Shown piece by piece: positions 21,619-32,200 of a DNA stretch of 64,000 bases. The stretch spans positions 34,078,953 through 34,142,952 of the forward strand of contig NC_084804.1 of the NCBI RefSeq assembly GCF_963583255.1, given 5' to 3'. The position numbers and the translations under genes are program-made. This stretch comes from Pyrus communis. Lineage: Eukaryota > Streptophyta > Magnoliopsida > Rosales > Rosaceae. The number at the start of each line of letters is the position of its first letter. The stretch's first letter is position 1. Under the pieces are notes generated by a model. The model was not told where the DNA came from and made no database searches. It worked only from the letters and a program-made list of their open reading frames with translations.

Positions 21619-23141
21619 TGATAGGAGCATATTTATGCGACTTAAATGGCTTGTTCTCGTACATTTACGTTATGTTTCTTTAGTTATTTTAGTACTTTAA
21701 GCTATTTTCGTGTGTTTGTAGGTCCAAAGGGCTAAAGGAGCAAAAAGATGCATTTTGGAGACTTTTGGAGCACTTTTGGGCTAAGGACGGATAGCTTATG
21801 CTTGAAGCCAAAGTGTTGGACGAAATTGAAGACCTAATTGGAGCCAAAGTGTTGGAACCTTGTTCTCTTTAGTTTTAGGACATTTAAACCTTTCTTAATC
21901 CCAATCATGCCATGCATAACACACATCCATTCTAACACATTGTCATTGCACATGCATTTCCTTCATTAGTTAACCCACATGCACTTATCACTTATCATCA
22001 CCACATATCATATCACTTAATCACTTATCACTTATCATCACCACTTAACCACTTATCATATCATAACCACATATCATATCACTTATCACTTATCACTTAA
22101 CATAACATCCACCTACTTCACCTACAACATCCACTTCACCTACAACATCCACCCACTTCACCTACAACATCCACCTATTTCACCTACAACATCCACCTAC
22201 TTCACCTACAACATCCACTTCACCTACAACATCCACATACTTCACCTACAACATCCACCTACTTCACCTACAAATGACATAGCCATATGTTCCCTCCACT
22301 ACTCCTATAAATACCCTTGCATTCATTCATTCAAAAACATCTCATTTCATACACAACACACCACAAACACTTCCATTCCCTCATTGCCGTGAGTCTCCCT
22401 TCCCTTATAATCCAAACACACCACTCCTCATCCATTTCCATAATTCCCCAATCCATTCAACACATCAACAACATCCCTTAGACCTTATGCTACAACGAAG
22501 AGGAGGAGAAGAGTGCCTAAACGTTCATACAATTCAAGTTTGAGTTGTTGGAATGTTTAGGTGTTTCTTTTCCTCGATTATAATGTTTAATTTTGATTCT
22601 CTTTGTTTTGTAATCATGAGGAACTAAACCCCCCTTTAGCTAGGGGGGGATTCGAAATATATGTTTATGCTTGCATTTTGATTTGATTACTTCTAATTGA
22701 GTTTCATAATTTATCGAAAGACCAATTGGAAATCATTTTATTATGCAAGTGTAACATATGTGGAGATGAACCCCTTAGCTAGCATTCATCCACATTTTCA
22801 TCATATTCATATTTACATTCTGCTTTAATTACAATTTGTTTATTTAGTTTAATTTCGTTCAAAACTCAATCCCCCTTTACTTTCTTATTCTTTAGTGCTT
22901 AGAATCTGTTTAGTTTATGTTTTAAAGCATTTTGAGTTTTTGGTTTGTCTTAGTGTTTTAAACTTTAGTTTTGCATTCTTTGAGTCTAGGATAGCGTTTT
23001 ATATTGTTTTTACGTTTTTGTGTCAGTTTCCAAGAGATTTGCAATCCCTCCTAATCCCCGGTCCAGAACGATCCCTACTTGCATACTTACTACAATTGAC
23101 AAAAAGAGGGTTTAATTTGTGCGCGTATAAATAACGCATCA
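21619..23141 (+). repeat. LARD 3' LTR
   Basis: 1523 bp, same length as the 5' LTR and identical to it by eye apart from one C/T difference. Followed by GGGAT, the right half of the target duplication. Confidence 0.93.
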
Positions 23142-23762
23142 GGGATCGATCTCCAGTAGAATTTGACATTTGTAGAGAAAGAAAAGCTTCAACTTTTCTC
23201 TTTCTTCTGTGAGTGTGTGAGCTTGGGTGTATTTGGGGTTTCGGTTCTTAATTGAAACACTTTCTTAATGCTCTCTTTGAATACTCCGTAGCCTTCAAAC
23301 TGGATGTAGGCTCGTTAACGCTGAACGAATATAAATCTTGGTATTCTTCTTGTTTGCTTTGTTCTCTTTACTGAAAATATGATTTTAGCCCTTAAAACTT
23401 ATTTTTCTCCACATAAAACATGACATAAGTGTTTTACTTGAATACAATCCATTGACTAGATTCCACATCAGCAAATTCATTAAGTATGTTTGACTTTACA
23501 CATGTAAAAATTTTCTGATGCCTAAAATACCCTTATTTGAATGTTTGATGTACATAATTAATGTCATTCGGATTGTAAGGGAGAATTAGTGATTTTACCA
23601 AAAAAAAAAAAAAAAACATTAATGTTGTTAATTTATTGCCTAATATATAATAACATAAAACATGTCTAATATATGTTATTATACATGCTTAATTAAGTCA
23701 ATAAAATCATATTTTACATATTATTAGGTAAATTATTTCACACATATATATAAAAAAATGCA
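23142..23762. other. Right flank of the LARD: LTR-like remnant, then AT-rich DNA
   Basis: 23142-23370 looks like the downstream part of a Copia LTR (see 14549-14849). From 23400 it is AT-rich with a short A run at about 23601-23616 and no gene. Confidence 0.4.
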
Positions 23763-23767
23763 TGATA

Positions 23768-23959
23768 TGTTACATCTCACATTGCTCAAGGGAGTGTATC
23801 ATGTAAGCCTTGTATGTATATATTCATCTCTACCTAGCACGAGGCTTTTTAGGAGCTCATTGGCTTCGAGTTCCGTAGGAATTCTAAAGTCAAGCGAGTT
23901 CACGCGAGAGCAATCCCAGGATGGGTGACCCACTGGAAGTTCTGCTCGTGAGTTCCCAG

Positions 23960-24013
<54 letters not shown>

Positions 24014-24099
24014 TTGAGGATGTGGTCGGGGCCCAAAACGGACAATATCGTGCTACAGTAAAGTCTAGTCTGGGATGTAGTGGGGGCCTGGACCTGACA
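23768..24099 (+). mobile_element. Cassandra TRIM solo LTR with 5S rRNA-like segment
   Basis: Starts TGTTACATCTCACATTGC and ends GGACCTGACA, with a perfect target duplication TGATA at 23763-23767 and 24100-24104. Its middle (about 23829-23956) follows plant 5S rRNA from CTACCTAGCACGAGG through AAGTCAAGCGAG, GCGAGAGCAATCCCAGG and ATGGGTGACCCACTGG to GAAGTTC-like sequence, which is diagnostic of Cassandra elements (TRIMs whose LTRs carry 5S rRNA/Pol III promoter sequence). Downstream are the usual GTGGTCGGGGCCCAAAACGG and ACAATATCGTGCTACAG blocks. A 52-nt A tract (23960-24011) has expanded within it. Only one LTR is present. Confidence 0.92.
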
Positions 24100-24104
24100 T
24101 GATA

Positions 24105-24537
24105 TATGTAAAATTCATGCAAAATAATTTACCTATAAAAAAACATTTGATTCAAATAGTGCACCTACTATTAAAATTTTAAAATGTTAGATTGCTTAAA
24201 AAAAAAAAAAAAAAAGCAAAATAATTTACCCAATACATGTAAAATACATGAAAATAATTTACCTACATAATAACAAACCCAATATATGCAAAATAATTTA
24301 CCTACATAATAAACAATATTATTTTATTAGATACTAACTTACCTATTATTTGTACATATAATAATAAAATGTGCCAAATATATATATGATATTGATATAT
24401 ACAAAATTAAATACCTACGTAACAAAAGAATGCTATTTGATTCAGAATTAATTTACTTACAAAATAAAGCAATGTTATTTGATTAGAAGTTAATTTACCT
24501 ATTATTTGTACATATATCTTATAATAATAAAATGTGT
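24105..24537. repeat. AT-rich DNA with recurring TAATTTACCTAC motif
   Basis: The motif (A)ATAATTTACCTAC recurs about every 50-80 bp (near 24125, 24225, 24258, 24296, 24345, 24467, 24493) and continues on the other side of the hAT element (about 25700-25800). No gene seen. Confidence 0.55.
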
Positions 24538-24545
24538 CATATAAT

Positions 24546-25683
24546 TAGGGCTGGTTTGGTATAGGATACCGAACCGAAACTCTTGACCCAATTCCTAAAC
24601 CGAAGTTTCGGGAATCCTAATTTCAAGACCAATCCCAAACCAAATTTTAGAGAATTTCAAAATAATTTCGGGATTTCGGGACAAATCGGGAATCCCGAAT
24701 AAAATTCACACAAAATTGCTGGCAGACTCCTACAATTATATCTGATATGCATCTAAGACACCCAAATTCCCAATCCAATTCAATCTGCTGAAACTAATTG
24801 CATCTGCATAATTCAATCATCTCAAAAGAAACTAAAGCATGAAACTTGCAACAATCAGCCAATCACACAACAAATCATCATAAAACATTGCAGCCAACCA
24901 AGATGCTAACTTCTTTGAGAATAAAAATATAGATCATCCAAACATCCAAGTAAATGAAATTAAGCCATAAACCACGCAATTTCACATAAATTTTCTCTGC
25001 AAAAACATCCACTAAAATCTGTTCATCACAATTCGAAACCCTAACCTTATTCGAAACCCGAGCCCCCAATTCGAGACCCTAAGCCCCAATTCGAAACCCT
25101 AAGCCCCAATTCGAAATCCTAACCTTATTCGAAACCTACATAGAGAATCAAAGGTGTGGATGAAGCCGTGAGGTGTGGTGATGGCCGGAACGGAGAGAGT
25201 TCATCGAAGTGAGACACTGAGGGTGGTGGCTGCTGAGCTTCGAATTCGAGGAGAGACAGAGAGACAGAGAGAATCTGAGACTGAGTGAAGGGACAAAGAT
25301 GAGAAATGAGAGAGAGTGAGTAGGGATGTGTCGGCTCTGGTTTGGATTGAGTTGAAGGAAGGTGGCTTCTGCCTTTTTGGGTTGCAAATAGAGATAATTC
25401 GAGAGAGAGAGAGAACGAGAGAGAGTGAATGTTGAATTCTGTAGATAACAATACAGCGCCCATGTGCTTTGAGTTATTTAATAATATAATAGGCCATATA
25501 CATATTCCAACGTATATATAATATATATAGGGTTTAAACTTTAAAGTTCGGTTCGGGATTATAATACCGAAATATTTTAGAGTGTGAGACCGATCCCATA
25601 TCGAACAATTTGGGATCGGTTTGGTTTCGGTATAAAAAATTTTGGTATTTTCGGTTTGGTTTTGGTATTTTTTTCCACCCCTA
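24546..25683. mobile_element. Non-autonomous hAT element (1138 bp)
   Basis: The ends are imperfect inverted repeats: TAGGGCTGGTTTGGTATAGG on the left, and TAGGGGTGGAAAAAAATACC on the complement of the right. Both are followed inward by ACCGAACC-type blocks. An exact 8-bp duplication CATATAAT flanks it (24538-24545 and 25684-25691), as expected for hAT. The interior has no transposase; it holds three copies of a TTCGAAACCCTAAGCCCCAA-like unit (25035-25125) and a purine-rich stretch with GAGAGA repeats, which resemble a plant gene leader. Confidence 0.88.
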
Positions 25684-25835
25684 CATATAATATATGAAAA
25701 ATAAGTTACCTACAAAATAAAGGAATGTTATTTGATTCAAGATTGATTTACCACATAATATATATTATTTGCTAATCATAAACTACATATAGGTAAATTA
25801 TTTTCTAACATATATGTTGGTACTGTGCGCATATA

Positions 25836-25868
<33 letters not shown>

Positions 25869-25897
25869 GAACGTAGAGTAGTACTATATACATGGGA

Positions 25898-26090
25898 AGA
25901 GATCCCATCCAGATCTCTCTCACCAAATCCTAAGGATCCGGAAATTCGGGCCTTAAAATTTGATCTAACAGTAACAAACAAGGTGCCCCTCTAAAGGTTA
26001 TAATAATTGTAGCCGTTTGATCAAATTTCAAAGGTTCGAATCTCCTGATCCCTAGGATTTGGTGGCAGAGATTTGGATGTGATTTGATTT
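25898..26090. mobile_element. Foldback MITE (about 190 bp)
   Basis: Left arm GATCCCATCCAGATCTCTCT...CACCAAATCCTAAGGATCC pairs with the right arm, whose complement reads CACATCCAAATCTCTGCCACC...AATCCTAGGGATC. Pairing continues inward (AAATTTGATC on both sides), so nearly the whole element can fold into one hairpin. No coding capacity. Exact ends and target duplication are not clear. Confidence 0.7.
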
Positions 26091-26348
26091 GTGGTGAATA
26101 ATAACATTTATTGATTTGATTTGAATATTGTGGCACAAGTTGTAAATATTTTGTAACAATAGGTCAATTACTTTTCTACTTGGTAGTCATTTTCAAATTT
26201 AGGTTTTATTTGGATATTTAGAATTATGTGGGTTTTTATCTAGAAAATAAGAGTTGCAATGGTTTATATATAAAGTACTCTTCTCTTTATCACTTGCCTA
26301 ACTGTTATTTGTCCCACACACAATCTTGCACATTTTTGGTTGACACTT

Positions 26349-26414
26349 CGGCACAACAAAGGAAACTGTAGTAATCTGCAGAAGAAGAAAAAGAAATAGC
26401 ACAATTACAGACAT
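26349..26414 (-). pseudogene. Signal-peptide remnant of the lectin RLK (right copy)
   Basis: From an ATG at 26412-26414 the frame reads MSVIVLFLFLLLQITTVSF, clearly homologous to the start of the left copy at 360 (MSAILLFLFLLQITAFSF). The leader CACACGAAC-TTAGACGAA just upstream is also conserved. After about 18 codons all similarity to the lectin domain is lost, so the gene was truncated here. Confidence 0.75.
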
Positions 26415-27228
26415 TCGTCTAAGTTCGTGTGATTTGAAGGGGCTTAATTTTTCGTAACGGCATTAACCCTGCATATGTATTTCAAGTTGAGAAAGAAGAT
26501 ATTCCATTCCACTAGGAAGTCCATATTCCAAGTCTCTGGAAACAGTGGCAGCTACAAAATTTTGTTCCTGTTTGTTTTGTAACAAGAAATAATGTCTTTG
26601 GTGATGACTGATTTTCTGAATCATAATCGGATGACTGATGGAGCATCGAGGAGAAAGAAATGACGTTTTATTTTTTAAAAAGAGGAAGAAAAATAATGGG
26701 TGCCGTGCGGTTCATTGATGTTGCGTTGAACAATTCAGGTTCTGAATTGGTCATATTCCACATGTTTTCCCACACACTTTACATAACCTGATGGGTTAAT
26801 TGTTTAAGGCTAATTTTAGGATTTACCAGTTTCGTTTCCTTGCCAGGGAATATGAAAGAAGCCAGGTTTGACACGCATGCATATTTTCAAACGTTCACCG
26901 CGGCAGAACTCATCGTAGCTCAGCCCAATGACTTATATGGCATGAAAACGCTGCCACTGCGACTGTCTCGTCCCAATTATACAATATTATGTGTAAATTT
27001 TTTTATGCATGCGTTGTATTACATGCATATGACGTTACAGTGGCGGCACAATTATGCTTTGTGAGTTGCTTTTCTTGTAAATGACAATTATACAAATTTG
27101 ATTGAGTATAAGTAAAAAAGCCGACAACTGACTTTAGCTCACATGTATAATAAATTTCTTTTACATTATCTTAGTTAACAAGTTATGTACTTGAAATCAT
27201 AGCAAAGCTTGCCCATTATTCTTATTTG

Positions 27229-27383
27229 GGTAGAGTTATCCACACATCTATTTTTACTTCTTACACACGTTTTTTAATTTTAAGCCGTCAAATCAAATGA
27301 ATTGAAAAAAAAAAAAAATTAATGACAAAAAAATAACAAGAACACGTATAAAGTAAAAATGAGTGTATGAATGACATAATTCT
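27229..27383. mobile_element. Short foldback MITE, family M1 copy 1
   Basis: Contains CCACACATCTATTTTTACTTC near the left end and the complementary GTAAAAATGAGTGTATGAATGAC near the right end, around a conserved core GCCGTCAAATCAAATGAATTGA. Three other copies lie at about 31280, 34623 and 44078. Confidence 0.65.
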
Positions 27384-27420
27384 TCTCATTTTCTAGTGAT
27401 TGAATCCATGATAACCACAC

Positions 27421-27656
27421 CCTTTTTTTTTTGGTAGCAAAAATGAGGAGATGGCTATTCTCACTACCAGCAACAAGATATACTCACAACCTCAAGTTGA
27501 AAGAACTTATGTGTGACATCTAATTGCTAGCGGTATGAATTTACATAAAAATTTACAAATCGTCCACCAATTAAAATTGCTATCAGCAAAAATCGAATTT
27601 GGTTTAGAGATTAACTACAAGCATGCGCTTATCAACTGAACCATCTCTCGTTGGGA
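27421..27656 (-). mobile_element. tRNA-derived SINE, minus orientation
   Basis: On the minus strand a tRNA-like head (GAGATGGTTCAGTTGATAAG, a fair Pol III A box) is followed by TTCGATTTTTGCTGATAG, a weak B box, a body, and a terminal A tail (the T run at 27423-27432). GATAACCACAC (27410-27420) and GATAACCTCAC (27657-27667) flank it as a target duplication; the left copy of the duplicated block has a single GATAATCTCA at the equivalent empty site. That comparison is strong evidence for an insertion. Confidence 0.75.
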
Positions 27657-27997
27657 GATAACCTCACTTTCTCATAAAAGGAAAAGAGAAACAATTAACT
27701 AACTAAAAACCTACATGATCATGAAACTTTTCTGAATTAACAATAAAAGAAGATTAACAAAAAGTTCTTTATTTTATTTTTTTTTAAATCATTTAAGCCA
27801 TCTAATCAACCTAATTCTGCAGATTCACAAGTCCCCACAAACCCCTCTAATCATACAACATCAATGACAGAATCATGATCGAACACTATAAAAACTAAAA
27901 GAATTTTCCCTTTTTTCCTTTTGATTGTATAAATTTTGCATCCAAATTCACAATTTCCAGAAAAATAAACGATCCCGATAATCACCATCAACAATTT

Positions 27998-29245
27998 CTA
28001 ACAAGGCATGATATGTATAGTCTTGGTGTCATACCTCAACCCCAACCCCAACCCGACGCTCAAAACTTTGACCAAATCCCCACACATCCTCCTCACAAAA
28101 TGCCCCTCCCCATACCCACTCTGCATCACCAACAGCACCTTCGCCACCCCATTCCCTCCCGCCACGCTCTCCCTCGCCCTCTTGTCCCCCAACATGCAGC
28201 ACACGCTCCACAGCACCGCTACGCCGTCCTCAGTCGCCCCCCTCGACACCTTCATCAGCCTCTCCGCCACCGCCCCCGCGCACTTCTCCTCCCCGCTGAT
28301 CGCCGACCGGCCCTCCGCGCAAGTGGCAATCGTGGACAATAGCTTTAAAGACTTCTCCGCCAGGGGAGTGTTGGTGTCCGGGTTTAACAGCGTTGACGTT
28401 ATGAATCGGACGAGTCCGACCTGGACGAGCTCGGCTTTGATTGACCGAGTCACGGACACGGATGATAAGCACGAGAAAACGGCACCGTGCAGGTTCTGAT
28501 CGGTTTCCGAGCCCAATAGATCGATGAGTACGGACAGTAAGCCTTCCTTCTCTGCGATTAACCGTTTCGACTCGGCGTCGAGCGCGATCGAATCCAAAAC
28601 CCTGACGGATTCGATCTTCGAGCTCAGGTTGCCTTTCTGCAACACCAATCGAATCGACGCGAGGGAATTGCCGTTGCTCTTTACCATTAATCGGCTCAAT
28701 TGCTCGTTGACTCCGCTCTGAGGCAAAACCGAATCCAAAACCTTAATTACTGATTCGAGGACCTCAGTTTCGACGCCTTCTCTGTTCAGAACCCCGACAA
28801 TGGCGGTGACGAAGCCGTCGAAACTCGCCACAAACCTCCGATTCTCGTCGCTGGCCCTCGCGAAATCGGCCGCCCTCGACAACGAATGGACGATATTTTG
28901 GCTGAATTTCTCGCTCTGGTTATCGCTTTGGAGGAATTGGACGAGGGAGGCCAGGTGCTGGGAGGAGAGAGAGGGAGAGGAGGCCGGCGAGGAAGGGCCG
29001 TGGGACTGGGCCCAGAGGTTGATTAGACGGCGGAGAGTGAGGTTGGGGATGACGTCCTTGGATTGGAGAGTCTGCATGGTGGCGGGGCAGGTGTCGTGGC
29101 CGGATTCGAGCCAGTGCTGGATGCTGGCGCGGTCGTATGTGACGCCGGTGCAGAGGCTGACGGGGGAGCGCATGACGTCCATGGAGATGGGGCAGCGGAA
29201 GAGGTTGGGGACGGTGATGTAGAGGTGGTCGCGCTCCCTCGCCAT
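27998..29245 (-). CDS. PUB28-like: U-box domain-containing E3 ubiquitin ligase (PUB27/28-like)
   Basis: This is an intronless 415-residue protein. The U-box at about residues 10-85 (VPNLFRCPISMDVMRSPVSL, TGVTYDRASIQHWLESGHDT, CPATMQTLQ, IPNLTLRRLI) is the E2-docking fold of plant PUB ligases. A Ser-rich linker follows, then an armadillo-repeat-like helical region to the end (for example SLASIRLVLQKG, SVRVLDSIALDAESKRLIAE, LAEKSLKLLSTIA, VRRMCGDLVKVLSVGL). Length and single-exon structure suit the Arabidopsis PUB27/28 group; the exact orthologue is inference. It would ubiquitinate unknown substrates in the cytosol. The ATG is in a good context (AAAATGGCGAGG). The gene is GC-rich compared with its surroundings. 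A broken duplicate of its 3' end is at 2405-7380. The last residues (TIHIMPC) differ from the duplicate by an indel, so the native C-terminus is uncertain. Confidence 0.92.
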   Translation of the reverse strand: MARERDHLYITVPNLFRCPISMDVMRSPVSLCTGVTYDRASIQHWLESGHDTCPATMQTLQSKDVIPNLTLRRLINLWAQSHGPSSPASSPSLSSQHLASLVQFLQSDNQSEKFSQNIVHSLSRAADFARASDENRRFVASFDGFVTAIVGVLNREGVETEVLESVIKVLDSVLPQSGVNEQLSRLMVKSNGNSLASIRLVLQKGNLSSKIESVRVLDSIALDAESKRLIAEKEGLLSVLIDLLGSETDQNLHGAVFSCLSSVSVTRSIKAELVQVGLVRFITSTLLNPDTNTPLAEKSLKLLSTIATCAEGRSAISGEEKCAGAVAERLMKVSRGATEDGVAVLWSVCCMLGDKRARESVAGGNGVAKVLLVMQSGYGEGHFVRRMCGDLVKVLSVGLGLGLRYDTKTIHIMPC

Positions 29246-32200
29246 TTTTGCCGGCGATTTGAGTGTTTGCTGCTCCAGAGTTTTTCAGACGGAGAGGTTT
29301 TTGAGTTGGTTGTGTTTTGGGAGGAAGTGGAGGTTGGAAGTGTTTTTTAGGACGAAGGTGACGTGGTCGTTTTGACTTGGTATTGGTGGGACAGGGGTGT
29401 GTACGTAAATACGACTAAATAGTTGTTGGTCAAATTGGGTTTGTATCCGCGTGAAACAGCTTGCATATGGAGGGAAATTCCAGTTATTGAAGGGCTAAAT
29501 TCCAGTAATGCCCATGAGCGTTGGGATTTGTATTTGGAAAGTCATGACTTAGAGAGATTATATTCACGTACCATAAATTCCTTCTCCCACACCTTTTTAA
29601 TTTTTTTAATATTTTTCTATCAATTGTTAGTGGTGTGTAGAAAATATTAAAAATTTAAAAGGTTGTGAGAGAAGCGATTTGAGGTGTGTGAATGTAATCT
29701 CTCTATTGTGTACCTCTTTACATTAAAATAAAAATCAATAGATAAAAATAAATAAAAGTGTGTTGAGTGAGGAGTATTGTGCGAAAATCATTTTGTCTTA
29801 TTTTTTGAAAATTTATATTTTAATTTTATTTTGTGTTTTTGTTGTAGTAGTTTTGTTAATCAATTGGGAATAACATCGAGAAGTAAAATAAAGCTATATC
29901 AAGAGTTAATTGATCCTAGTGTAGTGGAGCCTACAAGCGTGCGTAATATCAAAGTGACCAATTAGTATTACGGTTTAGTAATATTTATTTTCACTTGTAA
30001 GTAAGTCGTATTAAATTCGACTCATATTAATGGCGATAACGTATGTTGGAAACTTTTTGATCGAGTTGGATTTGGGCCTTGGTGGAAACTCTTGGCTCAC
30101 TTGGTTCGTTTCTGGTACCAAGTCCTAAAATACTTTGAAAGAATTAGTGTGTCTTATGAAGTATTCCAATTGAATCAATGGCTCAAAGACTGAATGATTG
30201 CAATAAATTATGGCTTGCCTGAACGGAGCATGGCGTGGAAGCTAAAATTTTATCAGTTTAGTGTGAGAGAGAACTCAGTGGATGCTTGCATGGTTTTGGG
30301 AATGATTAACCTAGGGTTCTTAATTCTGTGTATATTTGTAGTAGCTAAGGAAATCTATGAGAAGTTTGAAGGAATCCCTGAAAGGTTAGGAGAATTTTCC
30401 CTTCAAAAATTGAGTTTTATACACTAAGAGAAAAGCGTGCTCTGCTTGGTGCAATCTTGCCTTGATTCCTTCTCTCTATGGAGTCTATATTGCTTTTCCA
30501 CGTTGTGTCTCCTCCTTTGTGCTGACTTCTACCCAATTTTATAGGCGTATGGCTCCTTTCCACCTTCCATTAAGGAATCCTTTAGTTTCCTCATTTCTTA
30601 ATATTTTTGGTAAGTCCTCTTCCCATGAGCACAGCTATGGCTTTTCTTTTTAGTGTAACGTTGAAGAGCGTTACTAGTTTCGTGAAAATTGGGCTGAACA
30701 CACTGCTGAAAGTGTCACTTCCATGATCAATTTTCACACTTCTTTTTTGGCAATGCTTCTTGTTTTCCTTCCTCATTTTTCTGTATAAGCTTGGAAGGGA
30801 AAGAATCCTTCTCTCCTCGTTAGGTATATACAAGTAGTATAATTTCAAATCGAAACCCCTTCTCTCCTCATTAGGTATATATACAAGTAGTAAAATTTAA
30901 ATTTTAAACGTTTTTATGGCATAAATCATGTTAGTCAAGGACTAAAAATAGAAAATGCGATACATGGTGTATGGTGTTGTGTCACCGTGTACGACTTTGC
31001 ATGTATAGTGTGGTGATAGCCTAGTAGGGTCCCCGGTCTCAGCGGACGTGGAAGTTGGAACACGGGATATAAAGAAGAAGAAGAGTGAAGACGTTGGAGC
31101 TTTGAATTTTGTCCGCCGAATATGACCTTAGGGAAATGTGGACTACGGACTGCTCTTCCGGTCTTCTCTTCTGACTTTAGAGGCGATAAGACCAAAGACC
31201 ATGCCTCTCTTCTGCGTGTACACTCCCTAATTTTCCAATATATTAGCTTACTTGTTGGGACAAATAAAACTATAGGATTAAAGCGGTGTTATTCATACAT
31301 CTATTTTCATCTCTTTTACATATTTTTCAATTTCTAATCGTATGATCGAATGAATTGAAGAAGATCCATAGGCAAAAATTAACAAAGATGCGTGGAACGT
31401 AAAAAAGCGTGTGTGAATAACGTTGCCCTAGAATCATAGTCAGTATCATATATATGTTGATATTCATAAAGCTCATTGTGATTATCCCTAGAATATAATT
31501 ATCTAATGACCCCTCAACGGAAGGGGACTGTAATTCAATAACTTGTGGTGTCTGACTTTATATCTTAGAAGGGCCTTTGCATGAACCATGTGTTTATGTA
31601 ATAACTTAAAAATAACTTATTTGTTTTTAAATTTTGTTTCGCTTCTTCTGTTTGATATAAGAGGAAGGTATATATGGGAAATGATAAGAGGCATAAGGGA
31701 TGCGGGAATGACAACAAAATCTTGAAAGTGAAAAAAATTAAAATAGTTTTGGTTTTTGATTTTTTATTTTTAAAATTCACTTTGTATGTCTGTTATTGTA
31801 AATATCTTTTACTTCTTTTCCACCATTCATCATCCACTATTTTCATTCCTCACTTTCTTTATCTATTTTCCTCTATCACTAACAGAGAATAAATAAAAAC
31901 TAAAAATAAAAAACGAAATAGCTGAAATTAAACCATTCATTTGGACTCAATTTACAATATTTTTCATAATCTCATTTGATTATTTTTATGATTATCATTG
32001 AAAAATCATCCCAACAAATTTATAAAATTGCAAATCTTTTAATTATCTAACTGCGACTAGATAAATAAACAAACATATGGTTGTAACAAGCAATGAAATG
32101 TTCAAAATAATAATTAAAGACTAAACGATTTTTTATTTGATTGTATGAAAATTTACAAGAATGATCTCTGAATGATGACCTAAAATATGAACACTTCCAA

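Larger units (their letters stand above)
14850..23141 (+). mobile_element. Young LARD (large non-autonomous LTR retrotransposon), Athila-like
   Basis: Two direct repeats of exactly 1523 bp (14850-16372 and 21619-23141), beginning TGATAGGAGC and ending AACGCATCA, flank a 5246-bp interior. A perfect 5-bp target duplication GGGAT sits at 14845-14849 and 23142-23146. I found one substitution between the LTRs (C at about 15124 versus T at about 21893). The interior has a primer site complementary to tRNA-Asp, a gag-like ORF, an antisense ORF and a GTGTGGGGG polypurine tract. There is no protease, RT, RNase H or integrase, so it must be mobilised by another element, probably an Athila-type Gypsy judging by primer site and gag. 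Confidence 0.93.
26415..27997. repeat. Right copy of the duplicated intergenic block
   Basis: Colinear with about 360-2404 (see that entry). Differences are insertions of a short MITE at about 27229-27383 and a SINE at 27421-27656, and absence of the left copy's MULE-type MITE. The last 200 bp before the U-box gene's 3' end are the best conserved part. Confidence 0.75.

Noticed and set aside
23829..23956. 5S rRNA gene
   Set aside because: Similarity is to the 5S-derived part of a Cassandra LTR, with substitutions and flanked by LTR sequence and a target duplication.
23799..24122. 107-codon minus-strand frame
   Set aside because: Reads across the Cassandra LTR and its A tract (poly-Phe); not a gene.
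27601..27660. tRNA gene
   Set aside because: The tRNA-like part belongs to a SINE with an A tail and target duplication; it does not form a proper cloverleaf by eye.
28008..28499. 163-codon plus-strand frame opposite the U-box gene
   Set aside because: Antisense shadow of GC-rich coding sequence; the minus strand has the full U-box protein.
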